Of a stretch of 64,000 nt of DNA, positions 18,532-27,948 are shown piece by piece. Source of the DNA: Verrucomicrobiia bacterium. GTDB lineage: Bacteria; Verrucomicrobiota; Verrucomicrobiia; Limisphaerales; JADLHS01. The stretch's first letter is position 1. Each line of letters starts with the position of its first letter. The stretch is taken from the NCBI GenBank assembly GCA_026125285.1, contig JAHCLO010000015.1:62001-126000 (forward strand). Direction: 5' to 3'. The position numbers were made by a program, and so were the translations under genes. The notes under the pieces were generated by a model. It was not told the DNA's origin. It did not search any database and saw only the letters and a list, made by a program, of their open reading frames with translations.

Positions 18532-18657
18532 CATGAACCGCTGCTCGGAGCGCGGACAGCCATGTCCGCGCGAACCTCGGTATCGGAACTCGCGGACAAA
18601 GCTGTCCGCGCTCCGGGGTTCATGACTGCCATGCACGATTTCACAATCGAGGCAACT
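18532..18657. repeat. Long palindromic repeat, family A (TGTCCGCG element), copy 1
   Basis: Arms start with CATGAACC and contain CGGAGCGCGGACAGC and TCCGCG; they pair imperfectly over about 40 nt and end at CATG (18621). A conserved flank with GATTTCACAATCGAGGCAACT follows. Copies 2 and 3 are at 39941-40066 and 49816-49976 in the opposite orientation. The RHS homology begins about 70 bp further on. Apart from this and the family E repeat, 18275-18727 holds no gene. Confidence 0.85.
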
Positions 18658-18727
18658 CCCCACGCCTGCGAGTTGCAGGTAACTCACATGCGCCCGCCGG
18701 AGCTGTGGTCACGCACGGCTGGCAGGC

Positions 18728-20773
18728 GTGACCAACGGGAATTATACGGCGGCCAACAGTTACCTTGCCAACGCGCCGCTGGTGAGCCAGATTGCGTTCC
18801 GGTCCAACACCGTGCCGCGCATGACCACCACCCGAAGCTATGATTTCCTGAACCGGCTGACGGACATCGCCAGTAGCGCCGGCGCCGCGCCGGTTTCCCG
18901 CTCCGCGTATGCGTACAACACCGCCAATCAACGCACGGCCACCACCAACGCTGACAACGCCCGCTGGGTGTACACCTACGATGCGCTGGGCCAGGTGACG
19001 AGCGGCAAGAAATACTGGAGCGACGGCACGCCAGTGGCGGGGCAGCAATTCGAGTACGGCTTTGACGACATCGGAAATCGGAAGCAGACCAAGGCTGGCG
19101 GCGATGAGAACGGCGCGAATCTGCGGCAAGCCAGTTACACGAACAACACGTTGAATCAAATCACCGGTCGCGGGGTGCCGGGCTATGTGGAAGTGCTGGG
19201 GCTGGCACTGGCCACGAACACGGTGACGGTGAACGGGCAGAGCGCGTATCGCAAGGGCGAGTATTTCCGGAAGGAATGGAGCGTGAACAACAGCAGCGCG
19301 CCGGTGTGGACCAATCTTTCCGTGGCCGCGCCCGGCGAAACGACGGTGGCGGGGAATGTTCTGGTGGCCAGGACGCCCCAAACGTTCACGCATGACTTCG
19401 ATGGCAACCTCATCAATGATGGCCTCTGGACGAACGTTTGGAACGCGGAGAACCGGTTGTTGAGAACCGAGAGTCTTACGAGCGTGCCGGCGGCGGCGCG
19501 GGCGCGGGAGGAATGGACGTATCTGCCGGATGGCCGGTGGATTCAGCGCATCGTTTCGACCAACAATGGCGCGGCTTACTATCCGGCCTACACAAATCGC
19601 TACGTGTGGGATGGACAAGTCCTGCTTGCGATTCTGGATCACACGAATGGCTTGGTGATGTCGTTCATGCGTGGGCTTGATCTGAGCGGTACGGAGCAAG
19701 GCGCGGGTGGTGTGGGCGGCGTGCTGGCCGTGAACTTCAAAACCAACGGCACACACTTCTGCGCTTACGATGGGAATGGGAACGTGACCGCGTTGGCGAG
19801 CGCCGCCAACGGGAGCGCGAGTGCGCGTTATGAATACGGCCCGTTTGGTGAAACGATTCGGATGACCGGGCCGATGGCGAAGCTGAACCCCATCCGCTTC
19901 AGCACCCAATACGCGGATGATGTGACGGGCAACGTGAAATACCTCTACCGCGACTACAACCCGAGCACCGGGCGGTGGCCAACCAGAGACCCCATTGAGG
20001 AGAATGGAGGGAGAAACGTCTATGTATTTGTCAATAATGACTCGATTTCGACCTACGACATCTTGGGCGAATCTCCAACTTGGCGTCATCTACTGCCGCA
20101 GGCAGTGTTTGACACATTATTCGTGCAGGCAAACGGACTCACCCTTGCCATCGATGACCCGCGCTTCGGATGGATTTTTGATGATTGCCATAACAGCCTG
20201 TTCCACGGGAATGCTGGAGGGCCATGGAATGATGACTGGAAGAGGTGGATTAACCAGATGAAAAGGAATGGAAATGCAATTACTGACGATGAAGTAATCC
20301 GTCAGTTGGCGAGGATGATCCGGGACCTAAAATGGAAATCTGCGTTTCAGATGGGCTTCCGAGTTCCGAAGAATGTGTCTTACGGTGCCGGTTGGCGTGC
20401 ATACAAGAAGAGCAACGAGTGCTTGATCAAGAATCGAATACGGAAGAGAGCGGCCACCATGGCAGCCAAGAAAGGCAGTAAACAGGGAGCCAAATCAATC
20501 CCGGTGGCGGGGTGGCTAATAGCCGGCGGCTGCTTCTCTTTTTTGGATATCTGTGATCCACAGACAAGCTTGTCAGCCGCTATCCAGTCGAACATACCAT
20601 ATTATGGCATTGCGTATGACGCTTACACGATTTACTCGGACCTTTGCGATCAGGAGGGGGCGAGCGAGGAGATGATGAGAGAAATGAATACGGGTCTCGG
20701 ATACGAAGACTTACTTCGTGAGTTTGACGGAAGTGAGGATAAAACTCCCACGCCACATTACCCGACACCCTGA
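18728..20773 (+). CDS. 5'-truncated RHS repeat gene with a polymorphic nuclease-like C-terminal tip
   Basis: The 681-residue frame starts abruptly within RHS/YD repeats (YDFLNRLTDIASS, YTYDALGQVTSG, FEYGFDDIGNRK, RYEYGPFGETIRMTG). It passes the usual RHS core end (LYRDYNPSTGRWPTRDPIEE) near residue 425. After residue 450 the tip has WRHLLPQ, CHNSLFHGNAGGPWNDDWKRW and a C-terminal hydrophobic stretch (PVAGWLIAGGC). The H-x(n)-H-x(n)-WN pattern resembles DUF2380/SitA5-type nuclease toxins, though the usual first HH is RH. There is no signal sequence, no TcdB/plug region and no good ribosome-binding site, so it looks like an orphan tip rather than a full toxin. Confidence 0.75.
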   Translation: MTNGNYTAANSYLANAPLVSQIAFRSNTVPRMTTTRSYDFLNRLTDIASSAGAAPVSRSAYAYNTANQRTATTNADNARWVYTYDALGQVTSGKKYWSDGTPVAGQQFEYGFDDIGNRKQTKAGGDENGANLRQASYTNNTLNQITGRGVPGYVEVLGLALATNTVTVNGQSAYRKGEYFRKEWSVNNSSAPVWTNLSVAAPGETTVAGNVLVARTPQTFTHDFDGNLINDGLWTNVWNAENRLLRTESLTSVPAAARAREEWTYLPDGRWIQRIVSTNNGAAYYPAYTNRYVWDGQVLLAILDHTNGLVMSFMRGLDLSGTEQGAGGVGGVLAVNFKTNGTHFCAYDGNGNVTALASAANGSASARYEYGPFGETIRMTGPMAKLNPIRFSTQYADDVTGNVKYLYRDYNPSTGRWPTRDPIEENGGRNVYVFVNNDSISTYDILGESPTWRHLLPQAVFDTLFVQANGLTLAIDDPRFGWIFDDCHNSLFHGNAGGPWNDDWKRWINQMKRNGNAITDDEVIRQLARMIRDLKWKSAFQMGFRVPKNVSYGAGWRAYKKSNECLIKNRIRKRAATMAAKKGSKQGAKSIPVAGWLIAGGCFSFLDICDPQTSLSAAIQSNIPYYGIAYDAYTIYSDLCDQEGASEEMMREMNTGLGYEDLLREFDGSEDKTPTPHYPTP

Positions 20774-20787
20774 TTGGGCTTAGTCAC

Positions 20788-21738
20788 ATGTGGGCATTCA
20801 TCGACCATTCTGGCAAGGTGCGGGAGGTGCAGGATTGTGATTTTGTCTCCGATTTCCAAGAGGGCTGGTGTGTTGTTCGCTTCCGCGGAACGCAAGGAAT
20901 CATGGACCGAGGTTTCCACCGAAGAACTTTTGATTCGATAGATCTCATAACTGGCTTCAGAGGTGGCTATTCTGCCGCCAAGGCCGGAAGGATGTATGGG
21001 TACATCAATCTTGACGGCGATTGGGTCATACGCCCTGAGTTCACACACGCGCAATCGTTGAGCGGAGGGTATGCCTTCGCATACAAGGGAAGACGCTCGT
21101 TCGTTTTCGATGAGCATTTGGAGTTAGTCCATGAACTCGCGGACGGGGAGGTAGAATGGTATTCAGAGGGATTATTCAATGTGGTCCTGCATGGGGAACA
21201 CTTCTTTCTTGATGAATCATTTGCCTCAAGACATGGACCTTACACCTCTGCCTCCCCATTCTACGGTGGGCGAGCCTTGGTAGCCAAAGGTGATCAAGAG
21301 TACTTTATAGACACGGACGGCCAAAAAATAATTGAGATGCCGGGCGTTCGGTCCAGAGGAATTCCATCCGAAGGGTTCTATGTGTTTTCGGATGCTAGTG
21401 CCAAGTATGGTTACTTTGATTCAGCGGGAACGATTCGTATTGCGCCAGAGTATGACGATGCGCTTGGTTTTTCAGACGGTTTAGCTGCGGTGAGGGTGGG
21501 TGAAGAGTGGTTTTACATCAATAAGATCGGAAAACGGTGTTCGGAGGGATATGACAAAGCCTGGTGTTTTAGTGAAGGGATTGCACCCGTCCTAAGGGAT
21601 GGATGTTGCTACTACGTAGACCCCAGGTTTCGACCGCAGTTCGACTCGGAATTTCAACTCGCGATGGAATTCTCAGAAGGGCTAGGGCGCGTAAGGAAGA
21701 AGGCACTGTGTTCAAACAAAACGGCACCAACCGCATGA
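20788..21738 (+). CDS. WG-repeat protein, possible immunity partner of the RHS tip, recombinant 3' end
   Basis: The 316-residue protein is made of WG-type beta repeats, for example YGYINLDGDWVIRPEF near residue 70 and YGYFDSAGTIRIAPEYDDAL near residue 210, each with a SxGLAAV- or SEGIAPV-like strand after it. It begins 14 nt after the RHS stop, exactly where immunity genes sit in RHS/CDI loci, and its base composition is lower in GC than neighbours. The last residues (CSNKTAPTA) are encoded by RHS-like DNA read in another frame, so the original 3' end has probably been replaced. The immunity role is inference from position. Confidence 0.65.
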   Translation: MWAFIDHSGKVREVQDCDFVSDFQEGWCVVRFRGTQGIMDRGFHRRTFDSIDLITGFRGGYSAAKAGRMYGYINLDGDWVIRPEFTHAQSLSGGYAFAYKGRRSFVFDEHLELVHELADGEVEWYSEGLFNVVLHGEHFFLDESFASRHGPYTSASPFYGGRALVAKGDQEYFIDTDGQKIIEMPGVRSRGIPSEGFYVFSDASAKYGYFDSAGTIRIAPEYDDALGFSDGLAAVRVGEEWFYINKIGKRCSEGYDKAWCFSEGIAPVLRDGCCYYVDPRFRPQFDSEFQLAMEFSEGLGRVRKKALCSNKTAPTA

Positions 21739-22514
21739 CCACCGAAACGGAAACGGGTGCTTGAGAATGATAACTCGATGGAGACCAATTGATCGGCAAA
21801 TGCCCAGTCGCCGTGCGAACCCGCCCGTGGCCGGGCAGCAATTCGAGTACGACTTTGACGACATCGGCAACCGCAAGAACACGAAAGTGGGCGGCGATGA
21901 GAACGGCGCGAATTTGCGGTCGGCCAATTACACGAACAACACGTTGAATCAAATCACCGGTCGCGGGGTGCCGGATTATGTGGAGGTGCTGGGGCTGGCA
22001 CTGGCCACGAACACGGTGACGGTGAACGGGCAGGGCACGTATCGCAAAGGCGAATACTTCCGCAAGGAATGGAGCGTGAACCACAGCAACGCGCCGGTGT
22101 GGACCAATCTTTCCGTGGCCGCGCCCGGCGAGACGACGGTGGCGGGAAACGTTCTGGTGGCCAGGACACCTCAAACGTTCACGCATGATTTCGATGGCAA
22201 CCTCATCAATGATGGCCTCTGGACGAACGTTTGGAACTTGGCCCATGAGATAACCGCGTTGCCTCGACAGGAGTGGCAACGGCCCTCTCCAACCTTGGTT
22301 GAACGTACCTCGCGTCCTGAATGTATCTCACGGGCCGAGAAGAACCGATTGTTGAGAACCGAGAGTCTTACGAGCGTGCCGGCGGCAGCGCGGGCGCGGG
22401 AGGAATGGACGTATCTGCCGGATGGCCAGTGGATACAGCGCATCGTTTGCGCGAACAACGGCAGTGCGTGTTACCCGGCTTACACGAATCGCTACGTTTG
22501 GGATGGGCAGGTGT
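21712..22514 (+). pseudogene. RHS gene remnant, rearranged
   Basis: DNA from about 21712 encodes an RHS-like FKQNGTNRMTT segment in a different frame. After a break it resumes at about 21825 with PVAGQQFEYDFDDIGNRKN and is nearly identical to the upstream RHS gene through WTYLPDGQWIQRIV and RYVWDGQV. It ends at 22514, the exact edge of the subtilase gene, whose stop is at 22515-22517. It lacks the 5' part and the tip and carries a 99-nt in-frame insertion at 22238-22336. It is probably left from duplication and recombination. Confidence 0.8.
22238..22336. mobile_element. 99-nt palindromic miniature element inserted in frame in the RHS remnant
   Basis: Alignment with the intact copy at 19441 shows an extra 99 nt between the codons for WN and AEN. 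The insert is bounded by GGCCCATGAGATA (22240-22252) and TATCTCACGGGCC (22324-22336), inverted repeats matching at 12 of 13 positions. It adds 33 codons without a stop. A second element with the same length and TGAGATA/TATCTCA ends lies at 49259-49361. The interior sequences differ. No transposase is encoded. Confidence 0.75.
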
Positions 22515-25500
22515 TCAAGGGCTGGCTTGGACGCGCAGGAATTGCGGGGCATCGCCAAGCGTGGGCAGATTCGTGCCGGTGATGGCGCTGGCAGCGCGAA
22601 TCCAATCCGTGGCCGGCGTCCAGTCGAAGGCGTCGGCACTCCGCAGGACGCGGTAGCCGTGACCCGGGGCGGAAGGCCATTGAAGCTCAAGACTGTTTCC
22701 GCCCGGTGCCAGCGTCGGGGTCAACCGCAAGGCGGAGAGTTGGTTGGTCGGGTTCGTGCCGGCCACATACTCCGCGTAATCACTCAATCCGTCATCGTCC
22801 GTGTCCGTCAGGCTGGTGCGTTCGGGGGAAACACCGCCGAAATAGACCTGTTCCCAGCCGTCAGGAATCCCGTTCGTGTTGGCATCGGGAAAAGTGTAAT
22901 GGCCGTGGAAGGTGACCGTTCCCCCGGCGGCCAGCGTATTGGTTTGCGGGAGCGGGGTGCTGTGATGGGGCACGTCGCCAAACTCGATGGCGTATTGGCC
23001 GGGCGCGGCATTGGTGATGACGGTCCATTGTCCGCCGCCCACGCGTCCGGTGGGGCCGGTGAGCGCGAACACCGCCTGCCAAAGGTTGTTGGTGATCTGC
23101 ACCGTGCCGGGCGTAACTGTGCCGACGGTGATGGATACATCATCCACCAACCAGCCCAGGCGCGGCGGAGCATCAAAAGAGAACAGGAAGTGATACCAGG
23201 CGATGTAGGCGACGTGACCCAGATAGGGAGTGAGATCAATTTCCATTTCCTCCCAGCCGAAGGAGCTGTCCTCGGGGATTTGCCGGAGCAACTGTGGCGA
23301 GGTGAGCACATTGGTGATGATGAAGATGCCGGCAAGTTGGAACTCGAATTCGGATTGCGAGAAGAAATCGTAGTTATGCCAGAAGCGGAGCGTGACGCGG
23401 TTGCCGCCACTGAGCAGAACGCCGGGACTGATCAGATAGCTCTCCAGCAAGCTCACCGGCCCGCCGCCGAGATTGCTGCCCCAGCAATTGACCGGGGAGT
23501 GTGCCATCTCGCCGCCGCCCGGCGTGCCCCGCCGCCACTGGGTTTCAGATTCATCGGGGGAGATGACGGACCAAAGCAGGCTGTTGGTTTCCATGTTGTC
23601 CGACCACGGCGGCGTCAGGGGCTGAAGGGTCGTGAAGGTGTAGAACTGGCCGCCGTTGTCATCCACCGTGGTGTTGCCGGCGCGGTCGCGACTGGCGACG
23701 CGCAGGTAGTACTTGGTGTTGGGTTTCAAACCGGTCAGGAACAATTCGTGATACTGACCGGGCAGGGGATCGTACGCCGTAAAGTTGATCGGAAAACTGT
23801 CCGGCGATTCGCTGTATAGCACGAGCGCGTCCGAGTCTTTGGAGGTGAACCAACTGACGATGGCTTCGAGGTAGCCCGGCTCGATGAACACGTCGCTGAT
23901 GACGGGCGCGTTGGTTTCGATGACGGCTGTGGCGACCAGGGTTTGGCTGGCAGAGACGTCGAAGTAACTGACAGCCACGGTGTCGTCCGGCGCAACCAGC
24001 AGCGTGCCGGGCAGGCCGGTGTTGGTGGGCGTGAAGATCAAGTTGCCGCGGAAAAGCCCGGCGCGCACGGTTTCAAACAAGGCGACTTCGTTGGTCTGTT
24101 GAGGACTGCTCACCGTCACGCTTGCCTGACCCAGTCCGCGAAGATCGAGGTCTTCCACCTCGATGATGGCGCGCCCGGGCACCGAATAAACATCGCTGTC
24201 GAGGGTGAGGGAGCTGCGCCCCGGTTCGGGTGACAGGAAGTTAAGGATGTTTTGCAGCAAGCCGGCGCGGTTGTTGCCGATGCCATTGCCCAGCGGTACG
24301 GCATCCAGGGGGAAAGACAAATAGACCACGCGGCCGGGCAGGTCCACGCCGGTCTTGGGTGAACGCACGCCCACGATTTGTCCGTCCGCAAGGAGGATGG
24401 GGGCCGCATTGGTGGTGGGCACAATCCAGTCCGAGGGATCGGTGATTCCCAGAAAGGCCAGGAACGACAGCAACTCGTCGTAGGGCGAATAATCAAGCAG
24501 AGTGTCCAGGCCAGCACCCACCGGATCCCCCGGCGCCCCGAGGATGGCGTCCACAGGCTGGTCTTCGGTGTAGGACTGGACCTGAAGAATCGAGGTGTTC
24601 ATGCCGGCCAGACCCGCTTCGGTCAGGCGTGTGACGGCTTCCATCGAGGCGATGAGCAACGAGCCGCCGCCGTTCACGTAATCGGCGATCTTCTGGGCGA
24701 GCGTGACGGGCGGGGCGGAGATTTCATCCATGCGCCAGATGACGCTGCGATGCGCCTGCAATTCCGTCAGCGTCGGTTCGGCTCCGCTGCGCGCGTCGAA
24801 CACGCTGTAGGCGCGGCCCAGCGCGTTCAACGCGTCGGTGTAACCGGAGAGCGGAGGCGCGGCGATAAACCCGCCGCTGTCCGTGTATGAATCCAGCAGG
24901 AAAACTCCGGGCGCGGGCAGATTGGTGACGGTGAAAAACAAACCGACATTATCATTCGTGGTGCGATTGCCGGCGGCATCCTCGGCCACGGCCAGGAATT
25001 GAATGACCGCGTCGGGCGGGAAGTTCAGCAGGGCGAACTCATGGGCCGTGTCGAACACGATGTTGGTTTGCGCCAGGTTGGGTGTGCTTGAGCCGTAACG
25101 AACGATGGCCTTGGTTTCCTCATCCGTCGTCCAGGACACCACCGGCTGGCCGAAGCGGTTGGTGGCCCGCACATTCGCGATCACCGGCGGCACCAAATCG
25201 GCCAGTGCGGTGAAGACGCGGTTGGCGGGTGGCGTAGCGTCCGCGTAAACCGCTTCGATGTCGTCGCCGTGGGCGAGGTGAAGCTGACCAATCGCCGGGC
25301 TGGTGGCGGTGGCGATGGCGCCGGTGAACAATCCGCTGGAACCGTGCGCGAACAGCGGCACGTTCTCCCCCGCCGGTTCAGCCCCGCTGCGAAGCAGCAG
25401 GTTCACGCCGGGTTGTCCCGCCAGATCATAATCCACGAGCGTCAGGCGAATCTGATCCGGCGCGCGATACACCGGCCGATCGAACGTCACGATGCCCACT

Positions 25501-27599
25501 CCCGGAGTGCCAAACGCGCCTGACACCACGAGCGCGAAGTCCTGGTCCACTTCCTCGGTGTCGCGGCGCGCGTCTTGCACGACGCGCCGGGCACGCACGC
25601 GCAGCACGTACTCGCCCGGCACCGGCGCGAAGAGATGCACCGCCTCGACGTTGTTGACCGTGTCCGCGCCGATGGCATCGGGGATGGATTCGCCGAAGTG
25701 GAAACGGTTGCCCCGATAGACACGGCCATCTGGCGCGAAGACTTCCAGATCGAGATCGTTGACCAGCGCGATTACCGCGGCGGGATTGCCGGGCACGTCG
25801 GTGTAAGCCAGCGTGACTTTCAACGGTTCGTCGGCACTGCCGATTAGAATTCGCTTTTCATAGTCGGCCTGGTTCGTGAGCAAGGCGATTTGATCCGTGA
25901 AATCGTAATCGCGTAAGGAACCGATCAACGCCGGCAGATTCAAGCGTCCCCAGCCTTCATCGTTGTTGGGCACGGGAGCGGTGTCCTCTGCGTCGTCCAG
26001 GTCGGCGGCGGAATTGATCAAGGCGGCTTTGACGAGGGCAGGGGAGGGCGTCGCCCCGCCGTGGTGCGCGCGGTAGTACTGGACAAACACGGCGGCTGCG
26101 CCGGACACGTGGGGACCGGCCTGGCTTGTGCCGCCCTGATACATGTAGCTGCCCGAAATAGGCCACCAGGCGAAGTCGTCGTTCGCATAGATCGAACGCA
26201 GGGACGCGATCCAACTGCCGGGTGCAACGAGGTCTGGTTTGATGCGGCCATCCTCGCACGGCCCGCGACTGGAGAAGTCCGCCATGGTTTCCGGGCCGGT
26301 GTCATAGATGGTGAATTCTTCGATGGGCAGATTGCGGCGGTCGTTGTTCGCGGCGCCGGTGGCGATCACATTCTTGGCGACGGCGGGGGTGTTGATGGTG
26401 CGCGCACCTGGTCCGGCGTTGCCGGCGGAGAATTCCAAAATGTAGGGTTGGTCACCCAGCGTGAGGAAATCGGCATCGCGCACCAGGGCATCAAACTCCA
26501 TGGCGCTGAGATCGTAGCGTCCTTGGGTGTTGTCACCCCAACTGTTGGAGCCGATGTCCGCCCCGGCGCGCTTGGCATCGCGGGTCATTTGCTCGAAGCT
26601 GGGCGGCGGGGCGTAACCGCCTTGCGCATCAAAGATGCGCTGGCCGATCAAGCTGGCGCCGGGCGCAACCCCGAGTCCGTAGAGAAGACCCTGCTCGTCA
26701 GTTTCGCCCACGGCGCCATTGCCGGCGATGATGCCGGCGCAATGCGTGCCGTGGCTGTGTTCGTCCGCGGCATCTTCCAGTTGGCCGGGCAGGCCGTAAT
26801 GAAACAACGCCGTGACGCGGCCTTGAAGGTCCGGATGCATGATGCTGATTTCGCCGCTGTCCAACCCGCTGTCCGCGACCGCCACCGTCACGCCCGCGCC
26901 GTCGTAGCCCAGGGATTGCATCAAAGTCTGTCCGGGTGGCCCGTCTCCGGCGACGATGCGGCTGGCCACTTCGTCCAACAACCGCATCCGCGGCATCGGT
27001 TCAATCCAGAGCACCGCATCCGAAGTGGCGAGCGCCGGCAGGTGCGCCGGATCGAGGCTGCCGCGCAGCACGCGTCCGAAGCCATGCCGCGCCTCCTGGT
27101 GGACCGAGGCCAGGGTTTGTTGGGTGGCGGTTGCCTCCGCCTCCGTTAGCCGTGGCGACAACAAGATCGCCACATCCACCGGCGCCGTGCTGGCGGCTGC
27201 GACCGCGGACTGCAACTGAAGATGCAGCTTGTGATCGGGACGATACGTTCCCAGCCAGCGCACAAAGTTGAGCTGACGCACCTCGGTGGGCCGGGCGTTT
27301 TCCAGCTTCACGAGGAACGCCTGATCGGGCACGTAATGGAGCAGTGTGGCTCCCATTTCCTCCAGTTGCTCCCGCCACGCGGGCGGCCGCGCTTCGGCAA
27401 GCTGGATGAGAAACAGTCCCGACACGGGCGGTTCGGGGGTGGAGGTCATGGCGGCCGCAGCCGCCACGGTCGGCTCAGGGGTGATGGTTTCGTTGCGCAG
27501 CCGGATGGACTGGGCGAACACACTCGCGGTCACAAAGTAAGAAACCAGACAGACCAGAATGGCGCTGCCGCTACTTCGCACAAATGGGCGGGACTTCAC
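22515..27599 (-). CDS. Very large exported subtilisin-like serine protease
   Basis: About 1694 residues from a GTG at 27597-27599, which yields a clean signal peptide (SAILVCLVSYFVTASVFA); the frame is open back to 27692 but that part is repeat DNA. The S8 triad is visible: VAVADSGLD (about D243), HSHGTHCAG (about H283) and GGTSQAGPH (about S492), with SAGNAG carrying the oxyanion Asn. After the protease come a jelly-roll-like P-type domain, fibronectin-III-like domains (SWTTDEETKAIVRYG; SWFTSKDSDALVLY), a GATase-like stretch, a MAM/CBM-like jelly roll, and a DPDxDG-type tail. It is probably secreted or surface-bound for polymer turnover. Its 3' end abuts RHS remnant DNA. Confidence 0.9.
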   Translation of the reverse strand: MKSRPFVRSSGSAILVCLVSYFVTASVFAQSIRLRNETITPEPTVAAAAAMTSTPEPPVSGLFLIQLAEARPPAWREQLEEMGATLLHYVPDQAFLVKLENARPTEVRQLNFVRWLGTYRPDHKLHLQLQSAVAAASTAPVDVAILLSPRLTEAEATATQQTLASVHQEARHGFGRVLRGSLDPAHLPALATSDAVLWIEPMPRMRLLDEVASRIVAGDGPPGQTLMQSLGYDGAGVTVAVADSGLDSGEISIMHPDLQGRVTALFHYGLPGQLEDAADEHSHGTHCAGIIAGNGAVGETDEQGLLYGLGVAPGASLIGQRIFDAQGGYAPPPSFEQMTRDAKRAGADIGSNSWGDNTQGRYDLSAMEFDALVRDADFLTLGDQPYILEFSAGNAGPGARTINTPAVAKNVIATGAANNDRRNLPIEEFTIYDTGPETMADFSSRGPCEDGRIKPDLVAPGSWIASLRSIYANDDFAWWPISGSYMYQGGTSQAGPHVSGAAAVFVQYYRAHHGGATPSPALVKAALINSAADLDDAEDTAPVPNNDEGWGRLNLPALIGSLRDYDFTDQIALLTNQADYEKRILIGSADEPLKVTLAYTDVPGNPAAVIALVNDLDLEVFAPDGRVYRGNRFHFGESIPDAIGADTVNNVEAVHLFAPVPGEYVLRVRARRVVQDARRDTEEVDQDFALVVSGAFGTPGVGIVTFDRPVYRAPDQIRLTLVDYDLAGQPGVNLLLRSGAEPAGENVPLFAHGSSGLFTGAIATATSPAIGQLHLAHGDDIEAVYADATPPANRVFTALADLVPPVIANVRATNRFGQPVVSWTTDEETKAIVRYGSSTPNLAQTNIVFDTAHEFALLNFPPDAVIQFLAVAEDAAGNRTTNDNVGLFFTVTNLPAPGVFLLDSYTDSGGFIAAPPLSGYTDALNALGRAYSVFDARSGAEPTLTELQAHRSVIWRMDEISAPPVTLAQKIADYVNGGGSLLIASMEAVTRLTEAGLAGMNTSILQVQSYTEDQPVDAILGAPGDPVGAGLDTLLDYSPYDELLSFLAFLGITDPSDWIVPTTNAAPILLADGQIVGVRSPKTGVDLPGRVVYLSFPLDAVPLGNGIGNNRAGLLQNILNFLSPEPGRSSLTLDSDVYSVPGRAIIEVEDLDLRGLGQASVTVSSPQQTNEVALFETVRAGLFRGNLIFTPTNTGLPGTLLVAPDDTVAVSYFDVSASQTLVATAVIETNAPVISDVFIEPGYLEAIVSWFTSKDSDALVLYSESPDSFPINFTAYDPLPGQYHELFLTGLKPNTKYYLRVASRDRAGNTTVDDNGGQFYTFTTLQPLTPPWSDNMETNSLLWSVISPDESETQWRRGTPGGGEMAHSPVNCWGSNLGGGPVSLLESYLISPGVLLSGGNRVTLRFWHNYDFFSQSEFEFQLAGIFIITNVLTSPQLLRQIPEDSSFGWEEMEIDLTPYLGHVAYIAWYHFLFSFDAPPRLGWLVDDVSITVGTVTPGTVQITNNLWQAVFALTGPTGRVGGGQWTVITNAAPGQYAIEFGDVPHHSTPLPQTNTLAAGGTVTFHGHYTFPDANTNGIPDGWEQVYFGGVSPERTSLTDTDDDGLSDYAEYVAGTNPTNQLSALRLTPTLAPGGNSLELQWPSAPGHGYRVLRSADAFDWTPATDWIRAASAITGTNLPTLGDAPQFLRVQASP

Positions 27600-27677
27600 G
27601 CCCGTAGCGTAATTGAAGTGCGGCCTGAAAACAAGCGGCGACCCGGAGGAAGCAGCAATTCTCACAATGAGTCGGGA

Positions 27678-27778
27678 GGTAGGGCGCGGCACTCCGTGCG
27701 TGCCGTCGGAACGGATTCGTCAGGGCATCGAATGTTTTGTGGCGAAGTTGCGGCGCGCACGGAGTGACGCGCCCTACC
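27678..27778. repeat. Long palindromic repeat, family C (GGTAGGGCGCG), copy 1
   Basis: A 27-nt left arm (27678-27704) pairs with the right arm (27752-27778) at 25 of 27 positions, with 47 nt between them. The arms read GGTAGGGCGCG...CACTCCGTGCG. A second copy is at 49681-49759. It lies between the subtilase and the divergent phosphatase gene. The rest of 27600-27948 shows no gene. Confidence 0.85.
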
Positions 27779-27948
27779 CTTGATCAAAATTGCTGCTGAT
27801 GAACGTTGCGAAGCGGCTTCTCCCGCGCCTTGACCAACTGCAAACGCCCCCAAACGGCTTGCGAGCGGGAGCCGGGGCTGCCATGTTCCAGCGCTGTCGA
27901 GCGGGACTCCCTAACGGATGACTCGTGCGGCGGTAGTTTTGTTTGGCC

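Noticed and set aside
18641..20089. Minus-strand 482-codon open frame opposite the RHS gene
   Set aside because: An antisense reading of RHS repeats; similar frames appear opposite both RHS copies.
22422..23819. Plus-strand 465-codon open frame over the RHS remnant and the subtilase end
   Set aside because: The subtilase frame is supported by motifs for its whole length, and this one is a GC-driven shadow.
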